Source: Epiperipatus broadwayi
Taxonomy: Eukaryota > Onychophora > Udeonychophora > Euonychophora > Peripatidae
Direction: 5' to 3'
DNA length: 64,000 nt
NCBI GenBank assembly: GCA_028023455.1
Contig: JAQFVV010000182.1
Coordinates: 994,001-1,058,000, forward strand
The position numbers were made by a program, and so were the translations under genes. This document shows, piece by piece, positions 11,461 to 23,942 of the stretch. A model generated the notes under the pieces. The model saw only the letters and a program-made list of their open reading frames with translations. It did not search any database and had not been told where the DNA came from. Position 1 is the first letter of the stretch. Each line of letters opens with the position of its first letter.

Positions 11461-14400
11461 TTGCAATTGATTGGATAAAGTTAACTGTGAATGTTACAAA
11501 TATATTATTTTTAATGGCAAAGTTATTAGAAAGGTATGTAGCCAATTCTTTACATGTTCAACATATAACTATGTGGACATTGTATTAAAAGTTCTGTTGT
11601 TGTTTTTTCTGTTAGCTTTTACATTAATACTGAGTGATGTTTTACTGTACGAAAATAATGTTAAACTACATAACAAATTGCTTTATCGAGTCTTGTATCT
11701 CAAGTGCTGAAGCTTGTGCACATATCACAGTATTTTTACATTCAATGCATTGGCAATTTTCTGGAAAACATTGAAGTTATCTGGGAATTTTATTCTGTAA
11801 TTAATAAATAGTTAGATACCCTTTTACAGGCCAATATAGTGCTGGATTTATTATTTATAGAATTGTCTTCTGTAAATTTAAAGGATCTTTTTTCTTCAAA
11901 TAACTAACTTTAAAATGTGGATTACAACATTTTTATAATTTATTCTAAATAAGTTTTCAATAATTATCATTTTGAAGTAATTATTTCACTTGGAAATGTT
12001 TAAATTACTCTTAAGTTTCAACCTTTTAATATTTAAGAGAATCTACTCTAACATTCAAAAAAAGTGCTACAAACTAGAAAATGCTTCTTTTATATATTTA
12101 AGGGATTAACATTAGTGATATAATTTTATTATAAGATTTTTTTCCCAACTGTCCAAGATACACATATTTGACCTTTTAAAATATCATTTTTAATTCCCAA
12201 AAGAAATTCTTTTAAATTTTTAGTGGATGTAAACATTAAGTGAATAAATTTAAATGTTTCAAATAATTTATTAGTTTTATTAGTTTAAAAGTCTTCTTGT
12301 CAGCTTAATAAAAATTGATAACTTCACTTTACTATTATCATTTATTTAAAGATAATATATATATATATTGAAATGCTTTACATTAAAGGAATTGTTTTAG
12401 AACTGATGTGGATTTTAATTTTAATTAGAAGATTTATATATGTATATAATTCAGTCTGTTTGAAAAACGATTCTTTTATATTAAAAATTACTTAAAAATA
12501 TTGTTGTACATATGTGTGAATTGTTATACACAATAATGATATTCAGCCATTACCTACTTGACTAATGTAATAATTATTCAAATTTATAATGAAAATACTT
12601 TTTAAGAAGTTCTGCTTCTGGTGTGGGATGTTAGCTGAGTAACTTTGGATAGTATGATGACAAACATAGCTTGAGTTTTGCCAACTTTGTATCTACAAAC
12701 AGCCTATTAGCAGCCATGCTGTCTTGAAAAGTCATTACAGTAGAGCTTTGAAATATAGATTGATCTTAAAATCTCTGCCAGTTTGCAAACTAAACATTGG
12801 AATGGCAATTTATTGATCAAAACTCTGCATATTTTTTAGTAGAATTCTGGATATCTGTAAGATTCATAGCTTTCAGCTGAAACAATAAGGCCTTTTTATA
12901 CTCCTAATACTGTATTATTTTTATGTGCAGCTATGATAGTTGTTTGTATGATGTTTTTCCATCAGTAGATTTATAGCAATATGCTTAATGCAAGCTGTCA
13001 TTACAAACTTTAAACACATAGAGGAAAAAATATTACAAAACAACTGCTAAGTAGATTGTTAAAATTTGGGAATATTCTCATATTGGTTGTTAAACATTAT
13101 AATAATAATTAAAGTGATACAGTGGTAAAATTATAGCAAATTAAAAGATTTTACAAAGATTATATATGAATAGCATGTTGGTAATTTTGCCATAAGAACA
13201 TCAAAAACATTTGCAATAATATACTACTGATTAATATGTTAATGGGCACCATGCATTAGCATAGTAACCCAATTATTGCAACTGCTTCTATTTTCATATT
13301 GTTTATCATTTATTTATTCTTTGGTTTTAAGTATAATATATTTTTATTTCTTTGCATTTTGAATATTACAAGTGTCTTACGATTTTTATATTCAAACATT
13401 TGCAGTAATATATATATAAATAAAATATTCTTAGCACAGGTGTGCAGATTTTTTTTTAGTTATTAATTATTGATATATATATATATTAAAATTTTATTAG
13501 TTAAATATTTTAAAGATTTAACTGCCTACATATGAAAATATATGTATTTAACAGAAATATGGTTCAAAGATTAGCATTGCTTAATATTGTCTAGGGAATT
13601 ATAATAGAATGACTTAAATATTAAAGTACTATTGATTCCTTTACTGAATAATATTCTGTTTTAGTTAATAGTTAACTCCAGTTATTATTAACCAACATTC
13701 CAATAGAAGAATATCAACAATAATAGCATTAAGGCCCTGACTATTCCAAAAAATAACAGCATCTACAAATTTTCCCAAGACAACCAATATACTGTAAAAA
13801 TAGATCTTGGAATGATTTTAATGAATGTAAATGATGCAGGGCCCACAGTAAGAAGAAAACTTTAAGAAATTCCTTTTTGATTTAAAAGCTTTGAGAATAA
13901 TTTTTTTCAAAAAGTTTTCATATTGATCTAGATAATTAAAATTTATTTTGCATTAATGTATTGATATATCATTTACTGAAATGTTAATAAGTATAACGAG
14001 TTAATAAGAATAAAATAGTTCTAAAATTAAATGTGAATCGCATTATAAATTTTAGTTTTCTCGATATGCACTAAGCAAATATACAAATAGATTTTGATTA
14101 ATATGTTTTATTATTATAGGTCTTGTAATTACTAATATCAATAGTTATTATGATATTTGATTTTAGAATGTTTTTTTTTATTAATTTTGGCTAGTTGAGC
14201 TTTTTATATTGTAAGAGTTGAAATAGAAGTTAACACATGTAGGAAAGAATTGTGCTAATAGGTAATTTTGTTTCAAGTTTTAATCTTTTTACTTTTCCTT
14301 TTTTATTTTATATTTAACCATTCATTTCTGCATTGAAACAAGTGGGTAATTCTATTTTTAAAAGCCTCATTACTATCTGTTGCCCTCTTCTTTAAGCTTA

Positions 14401-14890
14401 CAAAGATTTCTTTAGGTTTTCCAAAGCATAAATGCTATTCACCATTTTTGTTTACAATTGATAGTATTCATAATCATGAAGAATATATACTTTTGCATAG
14501 TTAAACATCAAAGCAAAACATCACATAACTTCTCTAGCTTGCATTTAAAATCTGTAATTTATTTTACATCATTATTCTGGAGTTGTATATTGCTAGCTTA
14601 AGTAATTAGAAAGCAATGGAATGAAAAACACCAAATTTTCAAATTAGTTTCTTATTATTTGCCTATATTGTAAGAATACTAGATTACACACATTGTCAAT
14701 AAGATAATTTGGTTGTTGTGTACGGGGTCATGTGATTGTTTGATGGTGTTGTTGCTTGTAAAAATAATGTAATGTAACGTTACTGGGCCAATAATTTTTT
14801 GCTTTCTGTTCGACAATTTTTCAAAATATTTTTAAAAAATTTACGAACCAACATTGTTTTCTAAATTACATTTTTTAATTACTTTATACA
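11461..14890. other. AT-rich intergenic or intronic DNA
   Basis: I find no domain-bearing frame, RNA gene or structured repeat. A slightly GC-richer patch at 12605-12830 and another at 13690-13850 have no recognised identity. The 79-codon frame at 11471-11710 is hydrophobic (Phe/Leu/Ile rich) in an AT-rich setting and is not convincing as a gene. Confidence 0.45.
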
Positions 14891-14904
14891 TTTCAGTGAA
14901 TAGC

Positions 14905-15076
14905 ACTGGCATGTGCAGGAAGGGGGTCTGATGGTTTTGCCGATCCAAAGGATCAGCCAATACATGCACTAGTCTGAGCAAACAAATCTTTCAGCACGTA
15001 TGTGGGAGGAACTGATGTTGCCAATCTGAAGATTCAGTCAATACATGCGCTAGTCTGAGCAAACCAATATTATGAT
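14905..15076. repeat. Two diverged tandem copies, period about 84-89 bp
   Basis: Both copies contain ATGTG-GGA-GATG, then a GCC-ATC-GATCAG/TTCAG-like core, then ATACATGC(A/G)CTAGTCTGAG (shared ends at about 14960-14980 and 15050-15070). They are GC-richer than their surroundings. Identity unknown. Confidence 0.6.
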
Positions 15077-15530
15077 TTTCAAAACATGTTCTCCTGCAAA
15101 TGTTGCCTTTTCATGTGACTTATGTGAAATGGTCTGGAACCTACCCTTTTGCAATTGTTTTCACCTTCCAAGATGTGTAGGGAAATGTGGCGACAGGTTT
15201 ACAATTATTAGTATGTAATAGTACATCAGGTAACTTGTAAGATCATTATTTTGAATGCACATTAAAACATTTATGGCCAGTTGAATTCCATATATTCTCA
15301 CATCATATGGTAGTAATTTCTGAAGTGTGTTCCATAGTGATGCTAAGCACATCATTGGCCCATCTAGGCTTGCTAACAGCTAATATGAACAGAACTGTTC
15401 TATAGGCTGTAAGTTGGACTGCATAAATGGCATATTTCTGTGCTTTTGCAGAGAAACAATGCTATCAAGCAGCCACATTGCCCCAAGTACACAACTACCA
15501 CTAATTTTATTATGCTATTCAAACTAATGA
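15077..15530. other. Moderate-GC stretch without recognised gene
   Basis: Less AT-rich than its flanks and contiguous with the tandem pair to its left, so it may be part of the same old element. The minus-strand frame at 15161-15355 (64 codons) shows no motif. Confidence 0.4.
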
Positions 15531-15988
15531 CATAAAGCTTTTAAAAATATTTCTGTTTTGCACACAAACCAACATATGCCTAGATTAGCAATTATGTATG
15601 TTAGTGATCTCAATTGGTGTAATTCAAGGTGTTGAAACTTTCTAGTCATTTGCTTGAATATTCAGTGCTTTTCACTATATAATGTAGATCACTGAAAATT
15701 GCTTCATAATGTACCATAGAATTAATACTTATACCTACATGAACTTTCTAAATTAGTAAAATGTAAAGTGATTTTTTTGTCTTTGCTTAATTGAAAATTG
15801 GATATGATCTTACATTTAGGAAAGAGATTAAGTTTCATCTTTCTCTAATTTTTGTATCTCAAATTTTATTTTTACTTTGATTTTAGATTAAACTTCTATC
15901 ATATATCATTATTAATCTTACATTTGTACTGTAGAAATGCATAAAAGAGTAGTGAAGAAAAGTACATTTATTTGCTGCAATTAATATA

Positions 15989-16162
15989 GGTACTTATGTA
16001 TTAGATCTGCTGCCTATGTTTGTGAAGGCAGAATGCTTTTCGTGTTGTTAAAAATTTATTTTTTAATACGGCTTTCTGCCATCACAAACACATACACCAC
16101 TGTAGAAAGGTATGGTATTCTGCTATCATAAACATCCACAACAGGTTTAATACATAAGTACC
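15989..16162. mobile_element. Small foldback/MITE-like element with ~45-bp terminal inverted repeats
   Basis: Starts GGTACTTATGTATTA at 15989 and ends TAATACATAAGTACC at 16162. The imperfect inverted similarity extends about 45 bp inward (GCAGAAT at 16030 against ATTCTGC near 16116). Flanks TTAATATA and TTATTATA are 7/8 identical, compatible with an 8-bp duplication of hAT type, but both are AT-rich so this is weak. Confidence 0.6.
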
Positions 16163-16170
16163 TTATTATA

Positions 16171-17985
16171 TTTGCTATCAGGTATAAAATAATTACATAT
16201 TACCATGGCAGTAAGTCTAGAGTGTAAATTTTTGGAAATACAAGAACAGAGCAATTAATGGCATTATATTTAGTTTTAAAGTATATAGGTATGATGTGTT
16301 TTGTAATGTGCATAGGGCTCTAATTTACTACTGAGGAAGAATGAAAAGTTATCATTTAAAAGACTAAAATTACCAGCCACAATAAAAATGTCAGATTTTT
16401 GCAGAATCTTTTGTTGAATATTATGAATAGCATAGTGTATCTTTGCCTTTGATTGTGAATTAAGAATAATTGGATATATAAGATTACCAAATAAAATATT
16501 AACTTTTAGCATTAAGATATTAATACTTCTAATTTGAGAGCAATATTATGTTTTGTGCTTGTATATTGATAAGAAATTAACCTTTAAATTATTGATAATA
16601 AATTAAATATTTGAATAATTTTTGTTTGATAAGAATGTAAATGTTATCTCAATGATGCTATCTAAAATCAAGACCTTCTTATTAGCTTATTCTAGAGACC
16701 ACAATCAAACTATAAATATATAAACATTGAGTATTCACAGATGGTGTACCTCTTTTACATCCTGAAAGAGGTTTTGTGTTTGCTGAGAAAAAGGGAATAC
16801 TTGCTTAAATTATTTAGATTTTCCTAGAATGTGGTTACTTTTTTGTATTAATAAAAACATTAAAGATGAAGGAAATTTTAAGAGAGCTATCTATCAGAAT
16901 AAAAAGAAAATGAGATAAATATTTAAAAGAAATTAATGTTCTGTGGGTTTTTATTGTAGAATAAAATAAATGGTACTATAAATTTAGAAATTGTAAAATT
17001 TGTTCACCAAAATAAATAATATATAAATCTAATGTGTCTAAAAAGAAATAGGTGTTTAAGCAATTTTTATTTTTTGATCTGAATTTGTCACTTAGTAAAA
17101 GAATAATATAGAGATTGCATACCAACCAGTGAAACATGTTAATATTTATGTGTTTTAACTTCTAAGAATCTGAAGTAAAATGCCAACACAATATTATCTG
17201 ATTCTTTTTCCTTACAACAATAAGCAAGAATATTTGTCTTTCTCATCTTTAGCACCAACAGTTGTAAACTTGATTAATTAATGATTATCAGATGCTAGTG
17301 GAATTTATTATTAATTCTTAGACCAGTTTCTGATTGTTGCCTTTATCAATGATGGCTTGAGCTTCAAACAATGGAACCAATGCAACTTAAAATTTAAAAA
17401 AAAAACAACTTAGTTTTGAACTTAAGATAACATGCTTACTTAGTTATATTGATCTGATACTGAATTAGTAATTATATTTTAATATCCTCAGTTCTATTCT
17501 AAATGTAAGCATCTTTTGTTCTTAGCTTGTTAATATCACTTAATTCTTTAAACAGTTTAACTACAAAAAAAACAAAAATATTTTCTTTTTTTTTTTTGTA
17601 GCACCATCTATTGTAAGTTTGGGATATCTCTGTTTGTTGGTCAGAGATTAATAAATAGTGCTTCTATTTGCCAATCACCAATTGCATTTATTATAAATAG
17701 GGCTGGAATCGAAATAGAAATATTCTTGTTGTAATAAATTAAAAGAATCAAGTGCTGTTGTGTTGGCATTAATATTAGCAAAAAAAAATTCCCATGATAA
17801 TACCATCTAGTGCAAGTAGTATTGTGAGGGGAAAAATTGATACTGTTTTAACATTCTTGTAAAAGGTGATCATGTGATATTTTAATGGTTTTATTGGTAT
17901 TAACATTCTCAACCAAGAAAAAAAAGATATTTTCAGTTAAAATAAAATGGAGATTGTTAAAATATAGTTACTGACATAATATCAC
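16171..17985. other. AT-rich non-coding DNA
   Basis: No recognised gene. The 78-codon minus frame at 16276-16512 has no motif. Near 17855-17885 there is GGTGATCATGTGATATTT, resembling the tail of the hairpin family (see 57607-57821), which could be a tail fragment or coincidence. Confidence 0.4.
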
Positions 17986-18000
17986 ATCTATATAACTATA

Positions 18001-18090
18001 AAAACAAGTTGATTTGGTTTCAAAATATTAAAGATTTTTGAATTGAAAACAAGTTGATTTGGTTTCAAAATATTAAAGATTTTTGAATTG
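18001..18090. repeat. Perfect 45-bp tandem duplication
   Basis: A unit beginning AAAACAAGTTGATTTGG at 18001 is repeated without change at 18046-18090. Confidence 0.95.
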
Positions 18091-18925
18091 CAGGTTATTA
18101 ACTTGATTGTAAAAAAAAAGAGTAATGGTTCCAGTTTTAAGCAAAAAGACCAAAAGCTAGAAAATGATCTGGGCATGGGGATAAATAAATAGCAAAATTA
18201 CTTGGTAACCACTGATTGATTACTCAAGCTTAAATGGGTTGTGTTAGAATAGAGATGGAAAATACTCTTGTTAAAAGCAAAATATATAGTTGGAAATATA
18301 AATAGGTTCCACTGACATTATTAGAAAATTAAATGAATGAATCTAGAATGGGAGAGATATATTATCAAAGGATATTGCAATCAATAAACAAGTGATGAAA
18401 TCAAATCCTTAGAGATTTAAAAGATGAAACTATTTGACTTTTATGGATGAAATAGAAATTTTATTAAGTAGAACAGAGATGTAAATAAATATACTAATAA
18501 ACTTAAAAAGATCTTTATCCTACTGAGAATCTATTTGTCATAAGTGGTAATGTTTATAAATATGAAATTTATAGAACTTTCTCACTTAGCAAACTATTAT
18601 ATTATTATTTAATTCATATTCAAAATTCACTAGCTCTCTAATATTAAATGCATTGGATTCCTCATCATGATTAACTGGATCTAGAACAAGAGCTTAATGC
18701 ATAGGAAATATGTAAATAACAAATTAGACTGTAGGACAATAAAGCTATGATATTTGCTTTTATGTATTATAACATAAATGTAAACAATAATTACTGTATT
18801 AATTAATACACTAAACATAAATTAATGTAAAAATATAAATTAAATAAGCACAAAAGTGAAAAAGAATAATAATAAAAAGTTAGGAACATTTTTTTCCCCC
18901 GTTACCATTTTAAAATAAACAAAAA
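18091..18925. other. AT-rich non-coding DNA
   Basis: No gene, RNA or repeat structure seen. Confidence 0.45.
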
Positions 18926-18938
18926 ACAATTAAATGTT
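18926..18938. repeat. Left 13-bp TSD of the tRNA-Glu retropseudogene
   Basis: ACAATTAAATGTT, identical to 19034-19046. Confidence 0.85.
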
Positions 18939-19033
18939 TGTCAAGCATTGTTGGCCTAGCGATTAGCATAGCTGCCTTTCAAGCAGCTGTCCGGGGTTCG
19001 CTTCCCGGTCAGCGCTTCGACATAAAAAAAAAC
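18939..19033 (+). mobile_element. tRNA-Glu-like retropseudogene / minimal SINE with TSD
   Basis: The tRNA-like body is at 18944-19017. The acceptor stem AGCATTG pairs with CAGCGCT (one mismatch). The anticodon stem GCTGC/GCAGC encloses loop CTTTCAA with anticodon TTC (Glu). A T-arm-like GGGGTTCGCTTCCC follows. The A-box region TGGCCTAGCGATTAGC resembles tRNA-Glu genes. The T-loop lacks the conserved A58 and one stem pair is off, so it is decayed. After the tRNA part comes a short TTCGACAT and an A-rich tail, and 13-bp direct repeats ACAATTAAATGTT lie at 18926-18938 and 19034-19046. This is the signature of LINE-mediated retroposition rather than an in-place tRNA gene. Confidence 0.8.
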
Positions 19034-19046
19034 ACAATTAAATGTT
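19034..19046. repeat. Right 13-bp TSD of the tRNA-Glu retropseudogene
   Basis: ACAATTAAATGTT, identical to 18926-18938, directly after the A-rich tail. Confidence 0.85.
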
Positions 19047-19060
19047 ATCTAGCAGTTTTT

Positions 19061-19101
19061 TTCCTAATAAGTTTGTCATTATCCTAATAAGTTTGTCATT
19101 A
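19061..19101. repeat. 20-bp tandem duplication
   Basis: TCCTAATAAGTTTGTCATTA occurs twice head-to-tail (period 20). Confidence 0.85.
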
Positions 19102-20139
19102 GCAATTTTACATTCAAATTTGAAGGATGTTTAGAAAATAGGTTATATATTTAGGATATTTTTTTACTAAATTTCCAAATATAATGAGTAGTGAAATTTT
19201 GGTAAATATCTTTAGAATTTTCATTTTTAGAAATTAAAAGTAGCTTTTATTTTTGTTTTCTATAGCCATGTTGAGTTATACAATCTTTTAATACTTTGAA
19301 AAAACATTTTCATAGATTTTTTTGAGAAATTGAATGGAATGATTATTTCATCTTAGTGTAAATAAAAATTTATTTTGAAATATAAATATGCTTAATAATC
19401 AGAAATTTATTTCATCTGAATTCATTTTTCTTAAATGTTTATTTTCACTAGGCTTTTTCTTTAATTTCCATTTTTAAACCTATCCTTTATTTTCATTTGA
19501 TCATTATGCTTTTGATAATTGTAAGTTTTACATTTAAGCATTATATTTTAAGTCACCCTGGCATTTTTAAAACTGTTTATCAAGCTGTCATTTTATGTTA
19601 TGAAAGCTTTTATTATATTCTTCTATTATCTTTCATACACTTGTGCATGAGATTTAATTACTGGGATTCTCTTGTAATTTTTTTTTTGTACTTATATAAT
19701 TAGACCTGTAATGTAGAGGAGATGATAGGCCTTTTTACATCTGTGATAAATGTTTAACCTTGCAATCATGTAAAATAAACCCTGTGATGTTATCTGATGT
19801 GCTATCAAAATGTGTTTTTTTTAAATCCGATCTCGTATCAAAACATTTTTTTTTTTGTGATATTTTTTTTTGAGTCTCAGTTATTGTCCAGATTTCATTC
19901 TGACAGTATTTTTTATCATAGTTTTAATTCAAGGTTAGTTATTATCCAGATTTTGATTGCATTCCATAGTTTTACTTCAAGATTTCAATTGCATTTTTGC
20001 TTGATTCATTTGATTTGAGTAAATATACGTAATTCTTTTTTCTTTTGATTTTCTTTACGTTATCATTACACTAAATGATAGGATAGTGGCAACTCTGATC
20101 AAAGCTATCAAATAAAATATAGAAGAGGATTCCACCATA
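19102..20139. other. AT-rich non-coding DNA
   Basis: Poly-T-rich. The small open frames at 19497-19703 and 19797-20018 are Phe/Ile/Leu-rich and look like chance products of T-rich DNA. Confidence 0.45.
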
Positions 20140-20367
20140 TATTCATATTATTGGATGGCCTATAAAAGTGATGAATTGAGAAATGCGGTTACGATCCTTT
20201 TCATGTGAACCACAAATATAATTTTGTGAATCCAGAAACTGGGGTTTAGTGGAATAGCATAATAAGCACCAGAAAGGAACAGCACAGCAAAGCCTAGATT
20301 CATATTTGGCCAAATTTATGTGGTGGAGGACTTCATATGCATTCATTTCCATACTGAACAAAGTCAA
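20140..20367. other. GC-richer patch with unrecognised minus-strand open frame
   Basis: A 74-codon minus-strand frame (20143-20367) with three cysteines in its first half sits in a patch less AT-rich than its surroundings. I recognise no domain. It could be a fragment of an old element or an unidentified exon; there is no splice or repeat evidence for either. Confidence 0.25.
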
Positions 20368-21908
20368 AAAAATATCTCTGCCAGAATGAAATTAATAAAA
20401 GTGTTCCAATTTTACCATATTTCTTTATTTTATGATTATTTTCTTTTTTATTATTTTTAAAAAAATTATTTACTTATTATAATTTTTTTTTTGGGGGGGA
20501 GAGGTCCCACTCAGGCTCACATACTGCACAATCACATGTTAATTTTGGGGAAAAATTTTTAGTTTAAGTCTCCATGTTGGCAGAAAAAATTTGATCCACT
20601 TAAAATAAAGTAGAACAGACAAATTCATTGTTTCATTGTGACAATTCTTCATATATTAATTACATAGTAAGTAACCTATGTGTATATTTTCTGGGTTTTT
20701 TTTTTGATATTTTAGATAATTTTTGTAATTTAGTGTTTATTTTGTCATCATTTGGGAATTGCATAATAACATATCATTGATTACATATTTTTGTATGGCA
20801 AATCAATATTTTTACTGTTGTTAAAAATGTACTTTTTATGATTTTATTTTTTTGGTCAAATTCGTATTTTAGTATTTCACAATTTACATTTTAAGATCAA
20901 TTTTTTTTTATTGCACAAATACATGTTAAGTAAATATCCATTGGGGAGGGGGGGATTTAGGGTTTTTTGATAATATTTTAGATTACTTTTTGTAATTTAG
21001 TGACAGTTTGTCCGTATTTAAAGTAACATTTGAGAATTGCATAATTTACTTTTTAAAATCAATTTTTTTGAAATTTATATTTTTAGTATTGTTAGAAATT
21101 AATATTCCACATCATATTTTTATATATTATGCTGTAAGTACTGTATGTGTATATTTTAGTGCTTTGGGGTAATATTTTGCAGTACTTTTGTAATTTAGTA
21201 TTAGACCTGCAGCTTCTTTTCACATACATATACAAGCTGATATATATACAAGCTGCTGATAACTTTGTAAATCTAGTGAAAAAATATGTACACATGGTCC
21301 GTTTTGATGAATTTATCATTTTAAGTTTGTAGAAGATCCAAGGGTACTTATTATCTTGGTCAGATCAGAAGATTAGAAAGTTGTCAGCAGATTGATACGA
21401 ATGTGAAAAAGTGCTGCAGCTCTAATACATGTTGCAGGTCTAATATGTAAGTACCTTTTTTTTTTTTAAATTTTAAATTTATTTTTTTGTGTCATAATTT
21501 TATGCAAAATATAAAAGTAGCTTTCAAATCACAAAAATATTCCATTTTTTTTTTCCCCATAGACAAATATTCCATTTTATTGATGTAAATTTATTCTTTT
21601 TCAATTAAAGGTATACTTCATGTTAACAGGTCAAATCTCATTAATTTGAAATATGAATCTTCATTTTGATTTCATATTAAATAGATTTTATCCAAAGAAA
21701 TATTATATCAGTTTTGAGAGATTGAATCTTCTTTGTGCAAGGCAGTGTTTTGTTAGTTAAATAGTGTCATTAGAGTTTCACCTACATAGAATTTTATTTT
21801 GCATTTTTTTAAATTCTGACTTTAGTTTTAAAATAGATAAATCCTATGATTTTTCACTCTAGTTTTAGAAAATTTTTAAATTAATTGCATTTTTAAAAAA
21901 AAAAAAAA
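20368..21908. other. AT-rich non-coding DNA with homopolymer runs
   Basis: Contains T-to-G runs (about 20485-20500, 20941-20955) and repeated short blocks such as ATTTTTGTAATTTAGT at about 20710, 20985 and 21187, suggesting a diverged local repeat. No gene seen. Confidence 0.45.
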
Positions 21909-22030
21909 GTAGTAGTTAAGCGTTGTTAGCCGAGAGGTTAGCACAGATGCCTTGCAAGCAAGTAGTTGGTTGCAGACGGTTGTTGCGGGTTCGCCTCTTG
22001 GACAATGCTATGACATATGAAAAAAAAAAG
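21909..22030 (+). mobile_element. tRNA-derived SINE / tRNA pseudogene with long variable region
   Basis: TTAGCCGAGAGGTTAGC at about 21926 is a good A-box and D-arm, followed by an anticodon-like GCCTTGCAAGC. About 30 extra nt lie before the T-arm-like GCGGGTTCGCCTCTTGG. The element ends in an A-rich tail at 22019-22029. Matching flanks of the type A(n)GTAGTA (21901-21914 and 22020-22034) may be a TSD. The head resembles the 18944 copy in its A-box and GTTCGC, so the two may come from related tRNA sources. Confidence 0.6.
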
Positions 22031-23790
22031 TAGTATTCAATAGTTTGAAACAAGTATTTATCTTGAAACAAATTTTAAAAATTATTGAACCTTGTCACAA
22101 GATTTTTACTGATTTTCTTTGAAGATATCTGTCAATTTGCAATCAAACAATATATTTCTCAGAAAATGTTGCAACAAAATAAACCCCTGGAAATAATTCA
22201 GTAGTCAGTTTTTATAATTAAAGACTAAAAATAATTATAATGGTTCTTTACATCATTAAACAAAGCTGCAGTTTCGATGTATCTTCATAATACTTGGAAC
22301 TGACTAGTATGTCTTTTTCAAAAATATTTTTTTTATTTATATCATAGTTTTGATTATCTATCTAAAAAAAAATATATTTTTAATAATGTTAAAATAAAAA
22401 TCAACAATTTAAATAAATAAATGCCATACTAGTTTTTTGTTTTTTTTTTTAATTCAGCTATATTGAACAAAATGTTTTGTTTATAAAATTATAGATGATA
22501 TATTCAATTAAAATTTATTAAAGTATAAATACAGGAAATTGTTATCTATTTTTTGTTGTTGCGGCTGTTTTTTTTTTTTTTTTTTTGTGATATCTAAAGT
22601 TATTTATTTTGAATAATTGCAAATAAATTTAGACCCTAGGCTTTTATGTAAACAAACAATTTTTTAGTCATGCTCATGTACTCACATATCCCTCCCCCCT
22701 CATATAATAATGATGGTTTGCTTGTAAAACAAAGTAAAAGATATACTTGTAAATATATATGATTTTTAATTTTGATCCATTTTATTGTAAATTGAATAAT
22801 TGGACAAGAGTATTTGTTTTGATTTTGTAGAAAATAATGCTAAACATTAGGGTTAAATGATTATACATGCTATTATATGTTTGATGATTTGAATGAGAAT
22901 TAATTTTGTTTTTTGTTGCCTAATATTAATATATACATTTATAGTTGGAATATTGTATCTTAGCAATTAATTAAATAGAATTTTGAAGAAAATATTCACT
23001 GATATTATAATGAAGAAAAAAATTGGGATAAGCCAGATCTTAATGATACTGTAGTAATAGAACTGTAAGTGAATCAAAGTTCAGACTTAATTTTTGTTAC
23101 ATACAAAATTTTATTAATATATATATAAGTAGATTTTTTTTTTGTTTTTATTGAATAGTAAAATGCAATGTTAAAAGAAAGAAGCAAAGAAGATAGAAAA
23201 ATTATTGTTAGAAATAAAAAATTAAATATTGTAGAACTAATAAATGAAATAAAAGGACTGTGAAGGGGAAAATAGAACATTGAGAGATTAGAAAAATAGC
23301 TATAGGATGATATGGGATACTATGATAGAATGGAAAAAGATTGGGAGAAGGGGTTGAAAATTAGAATGAGTAAATGGGGTGGAAAGTAAATACCTTTTTA
23401 GGTTAGCAAAATGCTTATTTACACATAAAAAAAATAAGAGAACAGGCTTTATTTGGATTTTATGTTAGGAATTAGACTTAGAAACAGTAGTAAGAATATA
23501 TGAGTATACATATAGCTAATATGAATTCAAATCACAATTTAATACTTGTAAAATTGTGGTTGTGTTTCTAAAAAATTATTGTTGAAGATTGATAAATTGA
23601 GAAGAAAGCTGGGGAAGCAGGATATGAAATTTTTTTAATAAATATTCTAAAAGAAAATAAAATTAAACATATTTACACAAAATATCATTCTGCTAAACCC
23701 TAGTTTTTCTTTGGATTAGAAAATTTTATTAATATGGGCAATCATTCATTAATCATAATAGCAAAAAAGAAGAGACACTTAGAAAATTTT
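22031..23790. other. AT-rich non-coding DNA
   Basis: Long poly-T tracts (22437-22451, 22568-22587), no recognised gene. The 68-codon minus frame at 23074-23280 is a low-complexity Ser/Phe/Ile string. Confidence 0.45.
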
Positions 23791-23792
23791 TC

Positions 23793-23942
23793 TGTGCTTT
23801 TTTTTTTGTTGTTGTTGTTATTGGTTTTATTGCTTGGGATTTCATAAAAGTTTGAGCACCAGAACTGCAAATGCGAGAATCAATATTTGAACCTCCCGAT
23901 CTCAAATCATACACTCTACCAACTGTGCCAAAATGCACAGAG
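23793..23942 (-). mobile_element. tRNA-derived SINE with AAC-type tail
   Basis: On the minus strand, GGCACAGTTGGTAGAGTG (A-box) lies at about 23912-23930 and GGGAGGTTCAAATATTG (B-box) about 30 nt on. These are followed by a ~70-nt body containing GCTCAAACTTTTATGAAATC and CAAGCAATAAAACC, then an AAC repeat and poly-A (seen as GTT and poly-T at 23797-23820). The body resembles the TTATGAACT...GCAATAAA body of the other SINEs here. Confidence 0.75.

Noticed and set aside
11471-11710. 79-codon frame with a hydrophobic C-terminal half as a small membrane protein
   Set aside because: Hydrophobic runs are the default in T-rich frames. No splice, start context or conservation evidence.
17590-17615. 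Micro-exon between TTTTTGTAG and GTAAGT
   Set aside because: Only 11 nt, in T-rich DNA where acceptor-like tracts are everywhere; no coding support.
17855-17885. GATCATGTGAT motif as another hairpin-element tail
   Set aside because: The motif also occurs alone elsewhere (36853, 47838), and no arm sequence lies beside it here, so a family assignment is not supported.
18944-19017. Functional tRNA-Glu gene
   Set aside because: T-loop A58 is missing, stem pairs are imperfect, and A-tail plus TSD show it is a retroposed copy.
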